Assembly (NCBI RefSeq): GCF_000385175.1
Contig: NZ_ARQJ01000017.1
Span: forward strand, 1-45,874
Source of the DNA: Salinicoccus albus DSM 19776
Lineage (GTDB): Bacteria; Bacillota; Bacilli; Staphylococcales; Salinicoccaceae
Reading direction: 5' to 3'
Length of the DNA: 45,874 nt
Part shown: positions 18,375-25,172 of the stretch, in pieces
Layout of the letters: the number at the start of each line of letters is the position of its first letter
How positions within the stretch are numbered: position 1 is the first letter of the stretch
Translations under genes and position numbers: made by a program
The notes under the pieces: model-generated
Told to the model about the DNA's origin: nothing
What the model saw: the letters and a program-made list of their open reading frames with translations, nothing else
Database searches by the model: none

Positions 18375-18911
18375 ATGACGAAAATTAAAATAGATGACGA
18401 GATAGAACTCAAGATGCTGAAGGAGAAAGACCGGTTCAAGCTTTTTGATACAGTTGATGAGAACCGGCTGCATCTGAAACGGTGGCTGCCATGGGTGGAT
18501 TATACCACCGGGCCGGATGTATACATAACAGTGATCAATCAGTGGCAGACGGATATGGACAGAGAAGAAGGCATGGAACTCGGCATATTTTATCATGATG
18601 AACTCGTCGGCATGTGCGGATACAATCTGATAGTAAAAACACAGGGCAGAGGACAGATCGGCTATTGGATCGCCAAAAACGCAGAAGGCAAAGGGATCGT
18701 CACACGCTCCGTGAAAACACTTGTAGATTATGGCTTTGATACGCTCGGATTGAATCGGATCGAAATTATTTGCGGAGAAAAAAACAGAAAAAGCCGTGCG
18801 ATACCAGAAGTACTTGGTTTCCACAATGAATCCATAATGGCGGAATTCGAATTCCTTCACGACCATTATCACGATTGCATCATGTATCGGCTTCTCCGAC
18901 GGGATCGATGA
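18375..18911 (+). CDS. GNAT-family N-acetyltransferase (RimL/YdaF type)
   Basis: The 178-residue protein has the RimL-type layout: ELKMLKEKDRFKLFDTVDENRLHLKRWLPWVD at the start, the beta-strand GYWIAKNAEGKGIVTRSVKTLVDYGF with the acetyl-CoA binding Q/KGxG/A loop, and LNRIEIICGEKNRKSRAIPEVLGF, where the usual N-x-x-S of the family is present. Such enzymes acetylate ribosomal-protein N-termini or small amines; the substrate cannot be told here. It follows the DCC gene by 15 nt. Confidence 0.9.
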   Translation: MTKIKIDDEIELKMLKEKDRFKLFDTVDENRLHLKRWLPWVDYTTGPDVYITVINQWQTDMDREEGMELGIFYHDELVGMCGYNLIVKTQGRGQIGYWIAKNAEGKGIVTRSVKTLVDYGFDTLGLNRIEIICGEKNRKSRAIPEVLGFHNESIMAEFEFLHDHYHDCIMYRLLRRDR

Positions 18912-18951
18912 TTAAGGACGGTTTTACATATTTATATTCAAAGAGTGTAAT

Positions 18952-18979
18952 AACCCATTACAAAATATCAAAATGGGTT
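18952..18979 (+). terminator. Weak terminator after the acetyltransferase gene
   Basis: An 8-bp stem (AACCCATT with AATGGGTT) with a 12-nt loop and only three T. It abuts the tRNA promoter. Confidence 0.4.
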
Positions 18980-19008
18980 TGACTTTGACAGTCTATTTTG
19001 AGTATAAT
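18979..19008 (+). promoter_or_regulatory. Promoter of the tRNA-Arg pair
   Basis: TTGACT at 18979-18984 and TATAAT at 19003-19008 are 18 bp apart. Transcription would start about 12 nt before the first tRNA. Confidence 0.65.
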
Positions 19009-19026
19009 AATACTTGTCCGAATTGA

Positions 19027-19100
19027 GTCCTGGTAGCTCAGTAGGATAGAGCAATGGCCTTCTAAGCCATCGGTCGGGGGTTCGAATCCCTCCCAGGACG
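19027..19100 (+). tRNA. tRNA-Arg (anticodon UCU)
   Basis: The cloverleaf is complete. The acceptor stem GTCCTGG pairs with CCAGGAC, with discriminator G. The D arm contains GTAGCTCAGTAGGAT. The anticodon stem ATGGC/GCCAT has a 7-nt loop with TCT at 19061-19063, and the T arm is GGGGGTTCGAATCCCTC. No CCA is encoded. It reads AGA codons. Confidence 0.97.
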
Positions 19101-19115
19101 CTTAACAGTAACCAT

Positions 19116-19137
19116 AACCCCGTAAGGCGGGGTTTTT
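19116..19137 (+). terminator. Terminator between the two tRNA genes
   Basis: A 7-bp stem (AACCCCG with CGGGGTT), a TAAGG loop and a T run. Confidence 0.8.
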
Positions 19138-19155
19138 ATTTTATACCATATCAAT

Positions 19156-19229
19156 GTCCCAGTAGCTCAGCTGGATAGAGCGACAGCCTCCTAAGCTGTA
19201 GGTCGGGGGTTCGACTCCCTCCTGGGACG
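19156..19229 (+). tRNA. tRNA-Arg (anticodon CCU)
   Basis: The acceptor stem GTCCCAG pairs with CTGGGAC, with discriminator G. The anticodon stem ACAGC/GCTGT encloses a loop with CCT at 19190-19192. The T arm is GGGGGTTCGACTCCCTC. No CCA is encoded. It reads AGG codons. Its 3' side is followed by the accessory patch at about 19290-21950. Confidence 0.96.
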
Positions 19230-19256
19230 CTTAATTTGAATATTAATCTTTTCAAA

Positions 19257-19288
19257 AACTCTGTAACCTGCGCGGTTATGGGGTTTTT
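19257..19288 (+). terminator. Terminator of tRNA-Arg(CCU)
   Basis: A 12-bp stem (19257-19268 with 19274-19285, including G-U pairs) with a 5-nt loop and a T run. Thirteen bases of its left arm (AAAACTCTGTAAC, 19255-19267) recur exactly at 21949-21961. Confidence 0.75.
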
Positions 19289-19329
19289 ATTTTTGGCTCA
19301 TTGAATATGGAGTATTTTGAGGGTATGGT

Positions 19330-19349
19330 CTGGTCAATATTTAGTCAAT
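19330..19349 (+). repeat. Left copy of a 20-nt direct repeat (two GTCAAT units)
   Basis: The 20 bases match 21865-21884 at 17 positions. Each copy holds two GTCAAT units about one helical turn apart, a layout seen in arm-type integrase sites. It overlaps the 3' end of the decayed transposase. Confidence 0.6.
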
Positions 19350-19657
19350 ATATCACAGTACGTGCAGGGTTATAATTCCTCTCAAGTGCGTCCAACTTTT
19401 TTAAAAGAGCAATCTCGATCTCAGGCTTTCATTTATCTGCTTTAAGCATGGAAATTTCTTTGTTCAGACGGTCTGTTTCAGTCAGCTGATTGTATGACTT
19501 TCTTTTGCCGCTTTTGTCTGCAAATTCGATTTCACCATGTGCTGATGGTGTTTTTCGCTACGAAATATGTGGCCATAACCTCACTGACCGTGCGCCCGGC
19601 ATTCACTGCTTCAATCACTTCTCACTTTTCTTCTGGAGAAAAGTGTCTTCCAGACAT
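19345..19657 (-). pseudogene. Decayed IS3-type transposase OrfA fragment
   Basis: On the minus strand an ATG at 19657 follows an AGGAGGGGG site and begins MSGRHFSPEEK, then a stop. Reading on gives a helix-turn-helix-like segment (EVIEAVNAGRTVSEV, KNTIST), a second stop, and a frame change. The new frame encodes KRKSYNQLTETDRLNKEISM, a further stop, then IEIALLKKLDALERNY. This coiled-coil, leucine-rich end resembles IS3-family OrfA proteins. Three internal stops and one frameshift show it is dead. No OrfB is visible. The family call is by general resemblance. Confidence 0.6.
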
Positions 19658-19660
19658 ATA

Positions 19661-19712
19661 ACCCCCTCCTGGTTTACAGATTTTTTATTTCATCTGTAAA
19701 CCAGGAGGGGGT
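19661..19712. repeat. Perfect 19-bp inverted repeat covering the transposase ribosome-binding site
   Basis: Bases 19661-19679 are the exact reverse complement of 19694-19712, around a 14-nt AT-rich loop. Read on the minus strand, the downstream arm carries the AGGAGGGGG ribosome-binding site of the decayed transposase, a few bases before its ATG. A transcript coming from outside would fold and hide that site. It could also mark two abutting insertion-sequence ends. Confidence 0.8.
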
Positions 19713-19750
19713 CAAATCACTACTGCAATGTATATAGATCATTCTATAAG

Positions 19751-20204
19751 ATGGAGAACCACATCAAATCGCAGCAGTATAGAGTACCGAACACTCCAAT
19801 GGGAGCCCTAGAAATGATGTTTACCACCCAGAAAGAAAACAAGGAAGAAGTTCAAAAAATTAAGAATGATGTCCAAAGTATCAGAGATAATGTCACTATC
19901 GAATTGCTCAAACGTTGGGTGGCGGCTGAAGCAACATTTACAGTTGGCAGTGAACCGATATACGTCCATCAAAATATGTCTTCATTCGATGTCTCATATC
20001 CGTCTATGCAGACGATCTCACCAGATACTGCCATCGAGGTTGTTGAAATGGCAATCATTGAAGGCTATAAAGGGGGGCTGCTATAATACATCTCAAGGCG
20101 GTATCAGATATTTACCGAGGGAAAAGGTACATCCAAAAGTAGTATTTTTTGAGGACGGCTGCGGCACATTCAGCCCGCAGGTTACATATTATCTTAAATT
20201 TTAA
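19751..20204 (+). pseudogene. Composite remnant: phage Rha/antirepressor-like piece joined to an unrecognised frameshifted gene
   Basis: The frame is open upstream of the ATG at 19751, which lacks a ribosome-binding site. The first 48 or so residues (PMGALEMMFTTQKENKEEVQ, then KIKNDVQSIRDNV) resemble the coiled-coil linker of phage Rha-type antirepressors. After VTIE the character changes to a different, unrecognised protein (WVAAEATFTVGSEPIYVHQN, ISPDTAIEVVEMAIIEGYKG). That frame stops at 20086. A shift at the GGGGGG run near 20075 restores an open frame (QGGIRYLPREKVHPKVVFFE) to a TAA at 20202-20204. I read this as two truncated genes fused by deletion, the second also frameshifted. Confidence 0.5.
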
Positions 20205-20959
20205 TACGCCATCCATCCAGCATCTGCATTAATGATGTCCCCACTAACAAAATTCGAATCATCGGAAGCTAAAAACAATGCGATTTGTGCCACTTCCTCG
20301 GGCTTGCCAGATCTTGGGTTGTTGCTAGATCCGGACATAGCTCTAGACATACCAAATTCATCAGGTTCACTCATGGTGGTTCCAATGTTGGTATCGACCG
20401 CTCCAGGGGCGATCGCATTACAGCGAACACCACTTTCAGCATATTGGAATCCAATATTTTTCGTCAGTCCCAATACGGCGTGTTTGGAAGCTGTGTATGC
20501 TGCCCCGGCTCTTGATCCGTTAAGGCTTGATGAGGATCCCATATTCACAATGACGCCATAATTTTTTTTAAGAAAAATCGGGAGAGATTCTCGAATGGTA
20601 CGCATCATCCCTGTGACATTTACGTCCATGACTTTCGACCATAATGAATCGGATATGTTCCCTGCTGAATACATGTTGTCCATCATACCGGCATTATTCA
20701 CGAGAATATCAAGGGAGCCATAGGCATCGACAGCTTGACGAATAAGTGTTTCAACGTCGCTCTGATCGGTGATATCTGCTTTACAGCTAATGGCTTGACC
20801 ATCATTTTCAGTAATGATTTTTACGGTCTGTTCTGCGGTATCCAAATTCATATCGGACACCACCACGTTCGCCCCCTCATGAGCAAACAGGGTTGCGATC
20901 GCTCGTCCCATACCGGAACCAGCACCTGTTATGACGGCGACTTTGCCATCCAGTTTCAT
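20201..20959 (-). CDS. Short-chain dehydrogenase/reductase (FabG-like)
   Basis: The 252-residue classical SDR is an NAD(P)-dependent oxidoreductase. It has the cofactor motif TGAGSGMG near residue 12, an acidic residue after the second strand (VVVSDMN, favouring NAD), NNAG near 88, the catalytic Ser in MGSSSS, YxxxK in YTASK, and the PGAVDT segment. The C-terminus (FVSGDIINADAGWMAY) is typical. RBS AGGAGG lies about 8 nt before the ATG. The substrate cannot be predicted. It is the only intact gene in the patch beside the tRNA genes, and a CcpA-type site lies in its promoter. Confidence 0.9.
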   Translation of the reverse strand: MKLDGKVAVITGAGSGMGRAIATLFAHEGANVVVSDMNLDTAEQTVKIITENDGQAISCKADITDQSDVETLIRQAVDAYGSLDILVNNAGMMDNMYSAGNISDSLWSKVMDVNVTGMMRTIRESLPIFLKKNYGVIVNMGSSSSLNGSRAGAAYTASKHAVLGLTKNIGFQYAESGVRCNAIAPGAVDTNIGTTMSEPDEFGMSRAMSGSSNNPRSGKPEEVAQIALFLASDDSNFVSGDIINADAGWMAY

Positions 20960-21019
20960 CTTGCATTCCTCCTATTCATGAATTAGTTTAATTCTATGAT
21001 AACAAAAGACAACTTTAAA

Positions 21020-21046
21020 TAAAAGCGCTTACAAATAGTGATTATA
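21020..21046 (-). promoter_or_regulatory. Promoter -10 with a catabolite-responsive element (CRE) for the SDR gene
   Basis: On the minus strand TATAAT (21046-21041) is followed by TGTAAGCGCTTTTA (21033-21020). This matches the CRE consensus TGWAANCGNTNWCA at all but one position. Lying at the expected start point, it would let CcpA block transcription. A clear -35 was not found. Confidence 0.5.
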
Positions 21047-21060
21047 AAATATTAAAAAGC

Positions 21061-21398
21061 ACTTAAAATGGCTGAAAATGTGATCTAAACCACGTTCAAC
21101 ATCCTCTATTAGAAATTTGATACTTTGACCTGAAGTATACAAAAAAGAACCCATTTCTACCATGAGGAGTGATTAGATAGAACTACATATAAATGTGGCT
21201 TACATTCTGCTCAATCAGCGATTGTTGCATGACGTGATTATGGGAAACATTGATAAAGATGATAGCATCTATTACAAGATAGAAAATGAATAAATAATTA
21301 CTGCCCGGATATTAATGACGTACCAGGTCTGCCTGTAGGAATGATGAAATCAGTGGATCTAAATGAGATACTGCTGACTTTACAGTTTAAATGAACAG
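21061..21398. other. Gene-free stretch, probably decayed sequence
   Basis: No full gene is visible. Two short plus-strand open stretches lack starts: one ends at a TAA near 21294 (QRLLHDVIMGNIDKDDSIYY), and one ends at a TGA near 21393 (DINDVPGLPVGMMKSVDLNE). They look like tails of lost genes and I do not recognise them. Confidence 0.4.
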
Positions 21399-21399
21399 A

Positions 21400-21431
21400 A
21401 AAGCCACTTACTATTTAAAGTAGGTGGCTTT
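21400..21431. terminator. Hairpin terminator, downstream of the DUF4352 gene
   Basis: A 13-bp stem (21400-21412 with 21419-21431, one G-T pair) with a 6-nt loop. It has A and T flanks on both sides, so it could act in both directions. It ends 8 nt before the minus-strand stop. Confidence 0.75.
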
Positions 21432-21438
21432 GTCTTTA

Positions 21439-21828
21439 TTAATTTAAGTTTATTAATCCGGTTTCCGTACCAAACATTCCTGATTGTACTTGCAATTGTT
21501 TTTCTGTATTATCAATCACTTCTTGTGTGACATCATATACGATCAATGCACTGCGTGATGAACCAGGATTCAATTCTTCGCCGAGTAATCCGAGATTATC
21601 CGGACTAATCGCTTGATTAGCTGTTGTAGATGCTTCGCCGTCAGCTTCATATGTCGTTTCTCCAATTACTATTTTGAAGAAATTGTTCGTCAGCATTGCG
21701 GCTTCATCCTGATTATTCGTAACCGTTACATCTAAAATGAGATAAGTATCATTTGCATTAGAGGTTGTCACGTCACCCACAGAGTCTTGTTGATACCACT
21801 CGTTCACAGTAAAATCGATACCATCCAT
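21439..21828 (-). pseudogene. DUF4352 (telokin-like) domain protein that has lost its N-terminal signal
   Basis: The 129-residue frame starts MDGIDFTVNEWYQQDSVGDV and shows the immunoglobulin-like strand pattern of DUF4352 domains (YLILDVTVTNNQDEA, GSSRSALIVYDV). Family members in Firmicutes are usually secreted lipoproteins with a signal peptide and a low-complexity linker before this domain. Here the reading frame is closed by a TAG about 40 nt upstream, and there is no ribosome-binding site before the ATG, so the 5' part seems deleted. The break falls next to the right direct repeat (21865-21884). A non-secreted product cannot be excluded. Confidence 0.6.
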
Positions 21829-21864
21829 TGTATATGATAAAAATTTAAAGCTTAGAAAAATGCT

Positions 21865-21884
21865 CTAGTCAATATCTGGTCAAT
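21865..21884 (+). repeat. Right copy of the 20-nt direct repeat (two GTCAAT units)
   Basis: It matches 19330-19349 at 17 of 20 positions in the same orientation, 2.5 kb away. With the related terminators just outside both copies, it marks the edges of the accessory patch. Confidence 0.6.
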
Positions 21885-21950
21885 AAGTCTCTCAATATAC
21901 CCATTTGATAGGGTTTAAGGACGTAAATGAAATTCAATAATTGTCTTTAA

Positions 21951-21985
21951 AACTCTGTAACATAACGCATTGTTACAAGGTTTTT
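21951..21985 (+). terminator. Terminator-like hairpin related to the tRNA-Arg(CCU) terminator
   Basis: The stem AACTCTGTAAC (21951-21961) pairs with GTTACAAGGTT (21972-21982) with one mismatch, followed by a T run. The left arm and T tail resemble 19255-19290. No gene ends directly before it on the plus strand. Confidence 0.65.
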
Positions 21986-22024
21986 ATTATTGCCTGTAAT
22001 TTGTATAGGATTGTAATTGAAAAA

Positions 22025-22062
22025 TGATAATGATTTACAAACCCCGAAGGCTTTTATAAAAT
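22025..22062 (+). promoter_or_regulatory. Candidate promoter with a Fur-like box ahead of the NUDIX gene
   Basis: TTTACA at 22034-22039 and TAAAAT at 22057-22062 are 17 bp apart. TGATAATGATTTACA at 22025-22039 matches the 7-1-7 Fur box TGATAATNATTATCA at all but two positions and covers the -35. Iron control of the NUDIX-TPR pair is inferred only. Confidence 0.4.
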
Positions 22063-22095
22063 AACTTATGATGATTAGTACACGGGAGGAGAATG

Positions 22096-22719
22096 ATGGT
22101 GAACAAATTTGACGAACAGATACTTGTTGTTCCAAGGTCCAGGCTCTTTGATGATGAGCGGACGGCTTTTAACGGATTCATTGGCAGAGGTGACGCGCGG
22201 TATGATAGCATTGTATCTTCATTTGAGGATTTTGAAGTGAAACGCCGCGGCGATATGGAGGAGGCTCCTTCATATAAACAGCTGGTCAGCTATGTGATCA
22301 TAAAATCGGATCGAGATGAATCTACTCTTGTGTATAAAAGACTTGACGGCGGTGGTGAGGCTCGTCTGCACGGTCTATTGTCCATCGGTGTCGGCGGCCA
22401 TATGAATGATGTGCCTGAGTCTGACGATATCAATGATAAATTGTCGGTTAATGCCAAAAGGGAACTGGCAGAGGAAGTCGGACTTGAGGGTGAAGCTGTT
22501 AAAGAGATGGAAATCATGGGGCTGATCAACGATGACGATAATGAGGTTGGCAAAGTGCATATCGGCCTTGTATTAAGCGTGAAAGTGGATCCCTCGATTG
22601 TCACTTCTAAAGAGGCGGATACGCTGGAACTGAATTGGGAAGCTGACGAAAACCTTCCTGTCATGTCGCCATATGAATCGTGGAGTGAATTGATCATCAG
22701 GGATGCCTATGGCGGATAA
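22096..22719 (+). CDS. NUDIX-domain hydrolase
   Basis: The protein has about 207 residues. The Nudix box is GGHMNDVP...LSVNAKRELAEEVGL near residues 97-128, with the REL-AEE-VG core and a somewhat longer loop between GG and REL than in MutT. The substrate, a nucleoside diphosphate derivative, is unknown. Flanking regions (QILVVPRSRLF at the start, SWSELIIRDAY at the end) match a Firmicutes phosphoesterase-like group. AGGAGGA ends at 22090. ATG 22096 and GTG 22099 are better spaced than ATG 22093. The stop overlaps the next gene. Confidence 0.85.
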   Translation: MVNKFDEQILVVPRSRLFDDERTAFNGFIGRGDARYDSIVSSFEDFEVKRRGDMEEAPSYKQLVSYVIIKSDRDESTLVYKRLDGGGEARLHGLLSIGVGGHMNDVPESDDINDKLSVNAKRELAEEVGLEGEAVKEMEIMGLINDDDNEVGKVHIGLVLSVKVDPSIVTSKEADTLELNWEADENLPVMSPYESWSELIIRDAYGG

Positions 22720-23674
22720 AGTCAGTACACATGGGCGCTTTTTGAGGAAGGCGGAACAGGACCTTAAGACGTTTTACAGCCGGGGGGATTACAGGGGCTA
22801 CATCGAGAGGTTCGATCAGTACGCCGGGATGACAGCTCCGGCACTGGAGTTTATCGAAAAATATTATGAAGCGCTGCTGAAAAACAATAATGAAGGGATT
22901 ATCGTCGATGCTGCCATGTCAGCTATGAATGAAGACTCAGGAAATTATGAAACACATATGTATTATATGCTGATTTCCCTCCTCAAACAGGAAAGATACT
23001 TTGAAGTGATTGCGTTCATCGATCACTTAATGGAAGAAGAGATTCCGCAAGGGTTCAGAATTGAGCTGGCTGCCCTCAGGCACCGGGCAAAGAAATCTTT
23101 AGATGACGATTCTTCGGCAGCGGCGGAGGCACTTTCTGAAATTACAGAAGACGATTTTAATCATAAAATACATTACGAGAAACTCGAGTTGTTAGGTGAA
23201 TGGACAAATGAGAAAAATGATCATTACAGGGCGTTGATCAGGAATCTGGTGCCGCTCACGGATAACAATGAATTGCTTACATTCATGCTGTTGTTTTTAA
23301 GAGAGATCGAGGATCGGGATGCCATTGAAGTGAACAAATTTGGCATTTCACATACAATTGTGCCGGAGCATCTGCAGTCGATTGAGGAATTTGAGTTATC
23401 CAGCATCGTTTTGTACAATGTGTTAAGTGAAGTTGAACACCGTATGCCCGAACTCCTGGAACCTGCCAGGGGCATGCTGATGTCCCATATTATACACTGT
23501 TATCCTTTTGCACCGGACTATAATATGGATGAGATTACAAAAGCTTACCTTAAAATTCTTCATGATATGGTGAACCTTGAGTATGAAAAACAAAAAGAGG
23601 TGAACGGCAATGTTGTTGAATGGATCCGTTTTATGGAAAGCTCAATTGCCGGTGATGACGGGCAAAATCAATAG
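22709..23674 (+). CDS. TPR-like protein upstream of tig (YsoA type)
   Basis: The 321-residue acidic, all-helical protein has repeated helix pairs (FYSRGDYRGYIERFDQYAG, ETHMYYMLISLLKQERYFEV) of tetratricopeptide type and no membrane segment. A TPR protein just upstream of tig is also found in Bacillus (ysoA) and Staphylococcus. Its role is unknown; scaffolding is a guess. The start is ATG 22709, or 22703 six bases earlier. CAGGG at 22698-22702 fits 22709. Both overlap the NUDIX stop, suggesting coupling. Confidence 0.8.
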   Translation: MADKVSTHGRFLRKAEQDLKTFYSRGDYRGYIERFDQYAGMTAPALEFIEKYYEALLKNNNEGIIVDAAMSAMNEDSGNYETHMYYMLISLLKQERYFEVIAFIDHLMEEEIPQGFRIELAALRHRAKKSLDDDSSAAAEALSEITEDDFNHKIHYEKLELLGEWTNEKNDHYRALIRNLVPLTDNNELLTFMLLFLREIEDRDAIEVNKFGISHTIVPEHLQSIEEFELSSIVLYNVLSEVEHRMPELLEPARGMLMSHIIHCYPFAPDYNMDEITKAYLKILHDMVNLEYEKQKEVNGNVVEWIRFMESSIAGDDGQNQ

Positions 23675-23703
23675 TTGGACAGTCAAAAATGATATGTTAT
23701 ACT
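23675..23703 (+). promoter_or_regulatory. Candidate promoter of tig
   Basis: TTGGAC at 23675-23680 and TATACT at 23698-23703 are 17 bp apart, immediately after the TPR gene stop. Confidence 0.65.
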
Positions 23704-23746
23704 ATATTGGTTAATTGAAATTACGTACTTACGGAGGAATTAGACT

Positions 23747-25030
23747 ATGTCTCAAAATTGGGAAAAACAAGAGGGCAATGAAGGAATTCTGACGATCACT
23801 GTCCCTGCAGAGGAATTTGATGAAGCTCTGGATGAAGCATTTAAAAAAGTATCTAAAGAAGTATCCGTCCCCGGATTCAGAAAAGGTAAAATACCGCGTC
23901 AAATGTTTGAAAAACGGTTCGGTGTAGAGTCCCTCTATCAGGATGCAATTGACATTGTGCTTCCGCAAGCTTATACAGCAGCCGTCGAAGAAGCGGGCAT
24001 CAACCCGGTCGATCAGCCGGATGTGGATGTAGAGGAAGTTGAAAAAGGCAAAGATCTTATTTTCAAAGCAAAAGTGACGGTTGAACCTGAGGTAAAACTC
24101 GGCGAATATAAAGGTCTTGAGGCAGAGGAAATGGACACTGAAGTTACTGGAGATGATGTCCAGCAGGAAATCGACAATAAGCTTGAGTCCCATGCAGACA
24201 TGGTTGTTAAAGAAGATGGTAAAGCCGAAGAAGGTGACATTGTAAACCTTGACTTTGACGGCTATGTGGATGGCGAACAGTTCGAGGGCGGCAAAGCGGA
24301 AGGTTACGATCTTGAAATTGGCTCCGGAAGCTTTATCCCCGGTTTTGAGGAACAGGTCATCGGACTTGAAGTGGATGATGAGAAAGATGTGGAACTCACG
24401 TTCCCTGAAGAATACCATGCAGAAGAGCTTGCCGGAAAAGAAGCGGTATTCAAAGTAAGAATCAATTCCATCAAAGTGAAAGAAACTCCTGAACTGGATG
24501 AAGAACTTTTGAAGGAACTCGACGAAGAAGTTGAGTCGGTCGATGAATATAAAGAGAAGCTTGAGAAAGAACTGAAGGAATCGAAAGAAAATCAGGCTGA
24601 AACATCCATGAAGGAACAGCTGATTGAGCAGGCGGCAGACAATGCAGAGATTGATGTGCCGGAAGCAATGGTTAAAAGTGAGACGGACCGGATGCTGCAG
24701 GAATTTGAACAGCGTCTTTCCCAGCAGGGCATCAATATGGAAATGTATCAGCAGCTTTCAGGTCAGGATGAAGATGCACTGCGTGAACAGATGAAAGATG
24801 ATGCAGAACAACGCGTGCGCACAAACCAGGTGCTTAAACAGATTGCAATTGATGAGAATATAGAAGTGGCTGAAGCGGATATGGATGCTGAACTTGAAAA
24901 GATGAGCGAACAGTTTGGAATTAAAGTTGAAGATATTAAATCCACTCTGGGTGATCTTTCAATGCTTGAAGATGACCTTAAAGTTCAAAAAGCGATCGAT
25001 GTGCTTGTACAGAATAGAAAACAATCCTGA
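23747..25030 (+). CDS. tig: Trigger factor
   Basis: This is the ribosome-associated chaperone and peptidyl-prolyl isomerase. The 427-residue protein has the N-terminal ribosome-binding domain with its signature FRKGKIP near residue 45. The FKBP-type domain lies near 160-240 ([43 protein letters not shown]). A long Glu/Gln-rich helical C-terminal substrate cradle follows. It is strongly acidic, as in halotolerant relatives. RBS GGAGGA lies about 9 nt before the ATG. It has its own promoter and terminator, and clpX follows. Confidence 0.97.
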   Translation: MSQNWEKQEGNEGILTITVPAEEFDEALDEAFKKVSKEVSVPGFRKGKIPRQMFEKRFGVESLYQDAIDIVLPQAYTAAVEEAGINPVDQPDVDVEEVEKGKDLIFKAKVTVEPEVKLGEYKGLEAEEMDTEVTGDDVQQEIDNKLESHADMVVKEDGKAEEGDIVNLDFDGYVDGEQFEGGKAEGYDLEIGSGSFIPGFEEQVIGLEVDDEKDVELTFPEEYHAEELAGKEAVFKVRINSIKVKETPELDEELLKELDEEVESVDEYKEKLEKELKESKENQAETSMKEQLIEQAADNAEIDVPEAMVKSETDRMLQEFEQRLSQQGINMEMYQQLSGQDEDALREQMKDDAEQRVRTNQVLKQIAIDENIEVAEADMDAELEKMSEQFGIKVEDIKSTLGDLSMLEDDLKVQKAIDVLVQNRKQS

Positions 25031-25049
25031 TCATCAGACGGTAAAAGTA

Positions 25050-25087
25050 TATAAAGGCTCTGCAACTGGTGTTGCAGAGCCTTTATA
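25050..25087 (+). terminator. Terminator between tig and clpX
   Basis: A perfect 17-bp stem around a TGGT loop at 25067-25070. The 3' arm ends in TTTAT, with no long T run, so it may be partly leaky. Confidence 0.8.
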
Positions 25088-25172
25088 CTCATATTTCACG
25101 TATAATCCAGATATTTGATTTTGATGAGATTTTTTAGTATATTTTACAGGAATGAAAAAAGAGGTGTTGAAT

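Noticed and set aside
18985-19008. Perfect TTGACA -35 just upstream of the tRNA genes
   Set aside because: It is only 12 bp from the TATAAT, too short for sigma-A. TTGACT at 18979-18984 has proper 18-bp spacing.
19116-19290. Similarity of the two tRNA terminators considered as a mobile repeat
   Set aside because: Shared T-rich ends are expected of terminators. Only the 13-base identity with 21949-21961, together with the direct repeats, was kept as evidence.
21139-21393. Two short plus-strand open stretches of about 30-40 codons
   Set aside because: Neither has a start with a ribosome-binding site or a recognisable family. They are noted only as possible gene tails.
23729-24418. 229-codon minus-strand open frame opposite tig
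   Set aside because: It is fully antisense to trigger factor, has a Phe/Leu-rich composition from reading acidic codons backwards, and matches no family.
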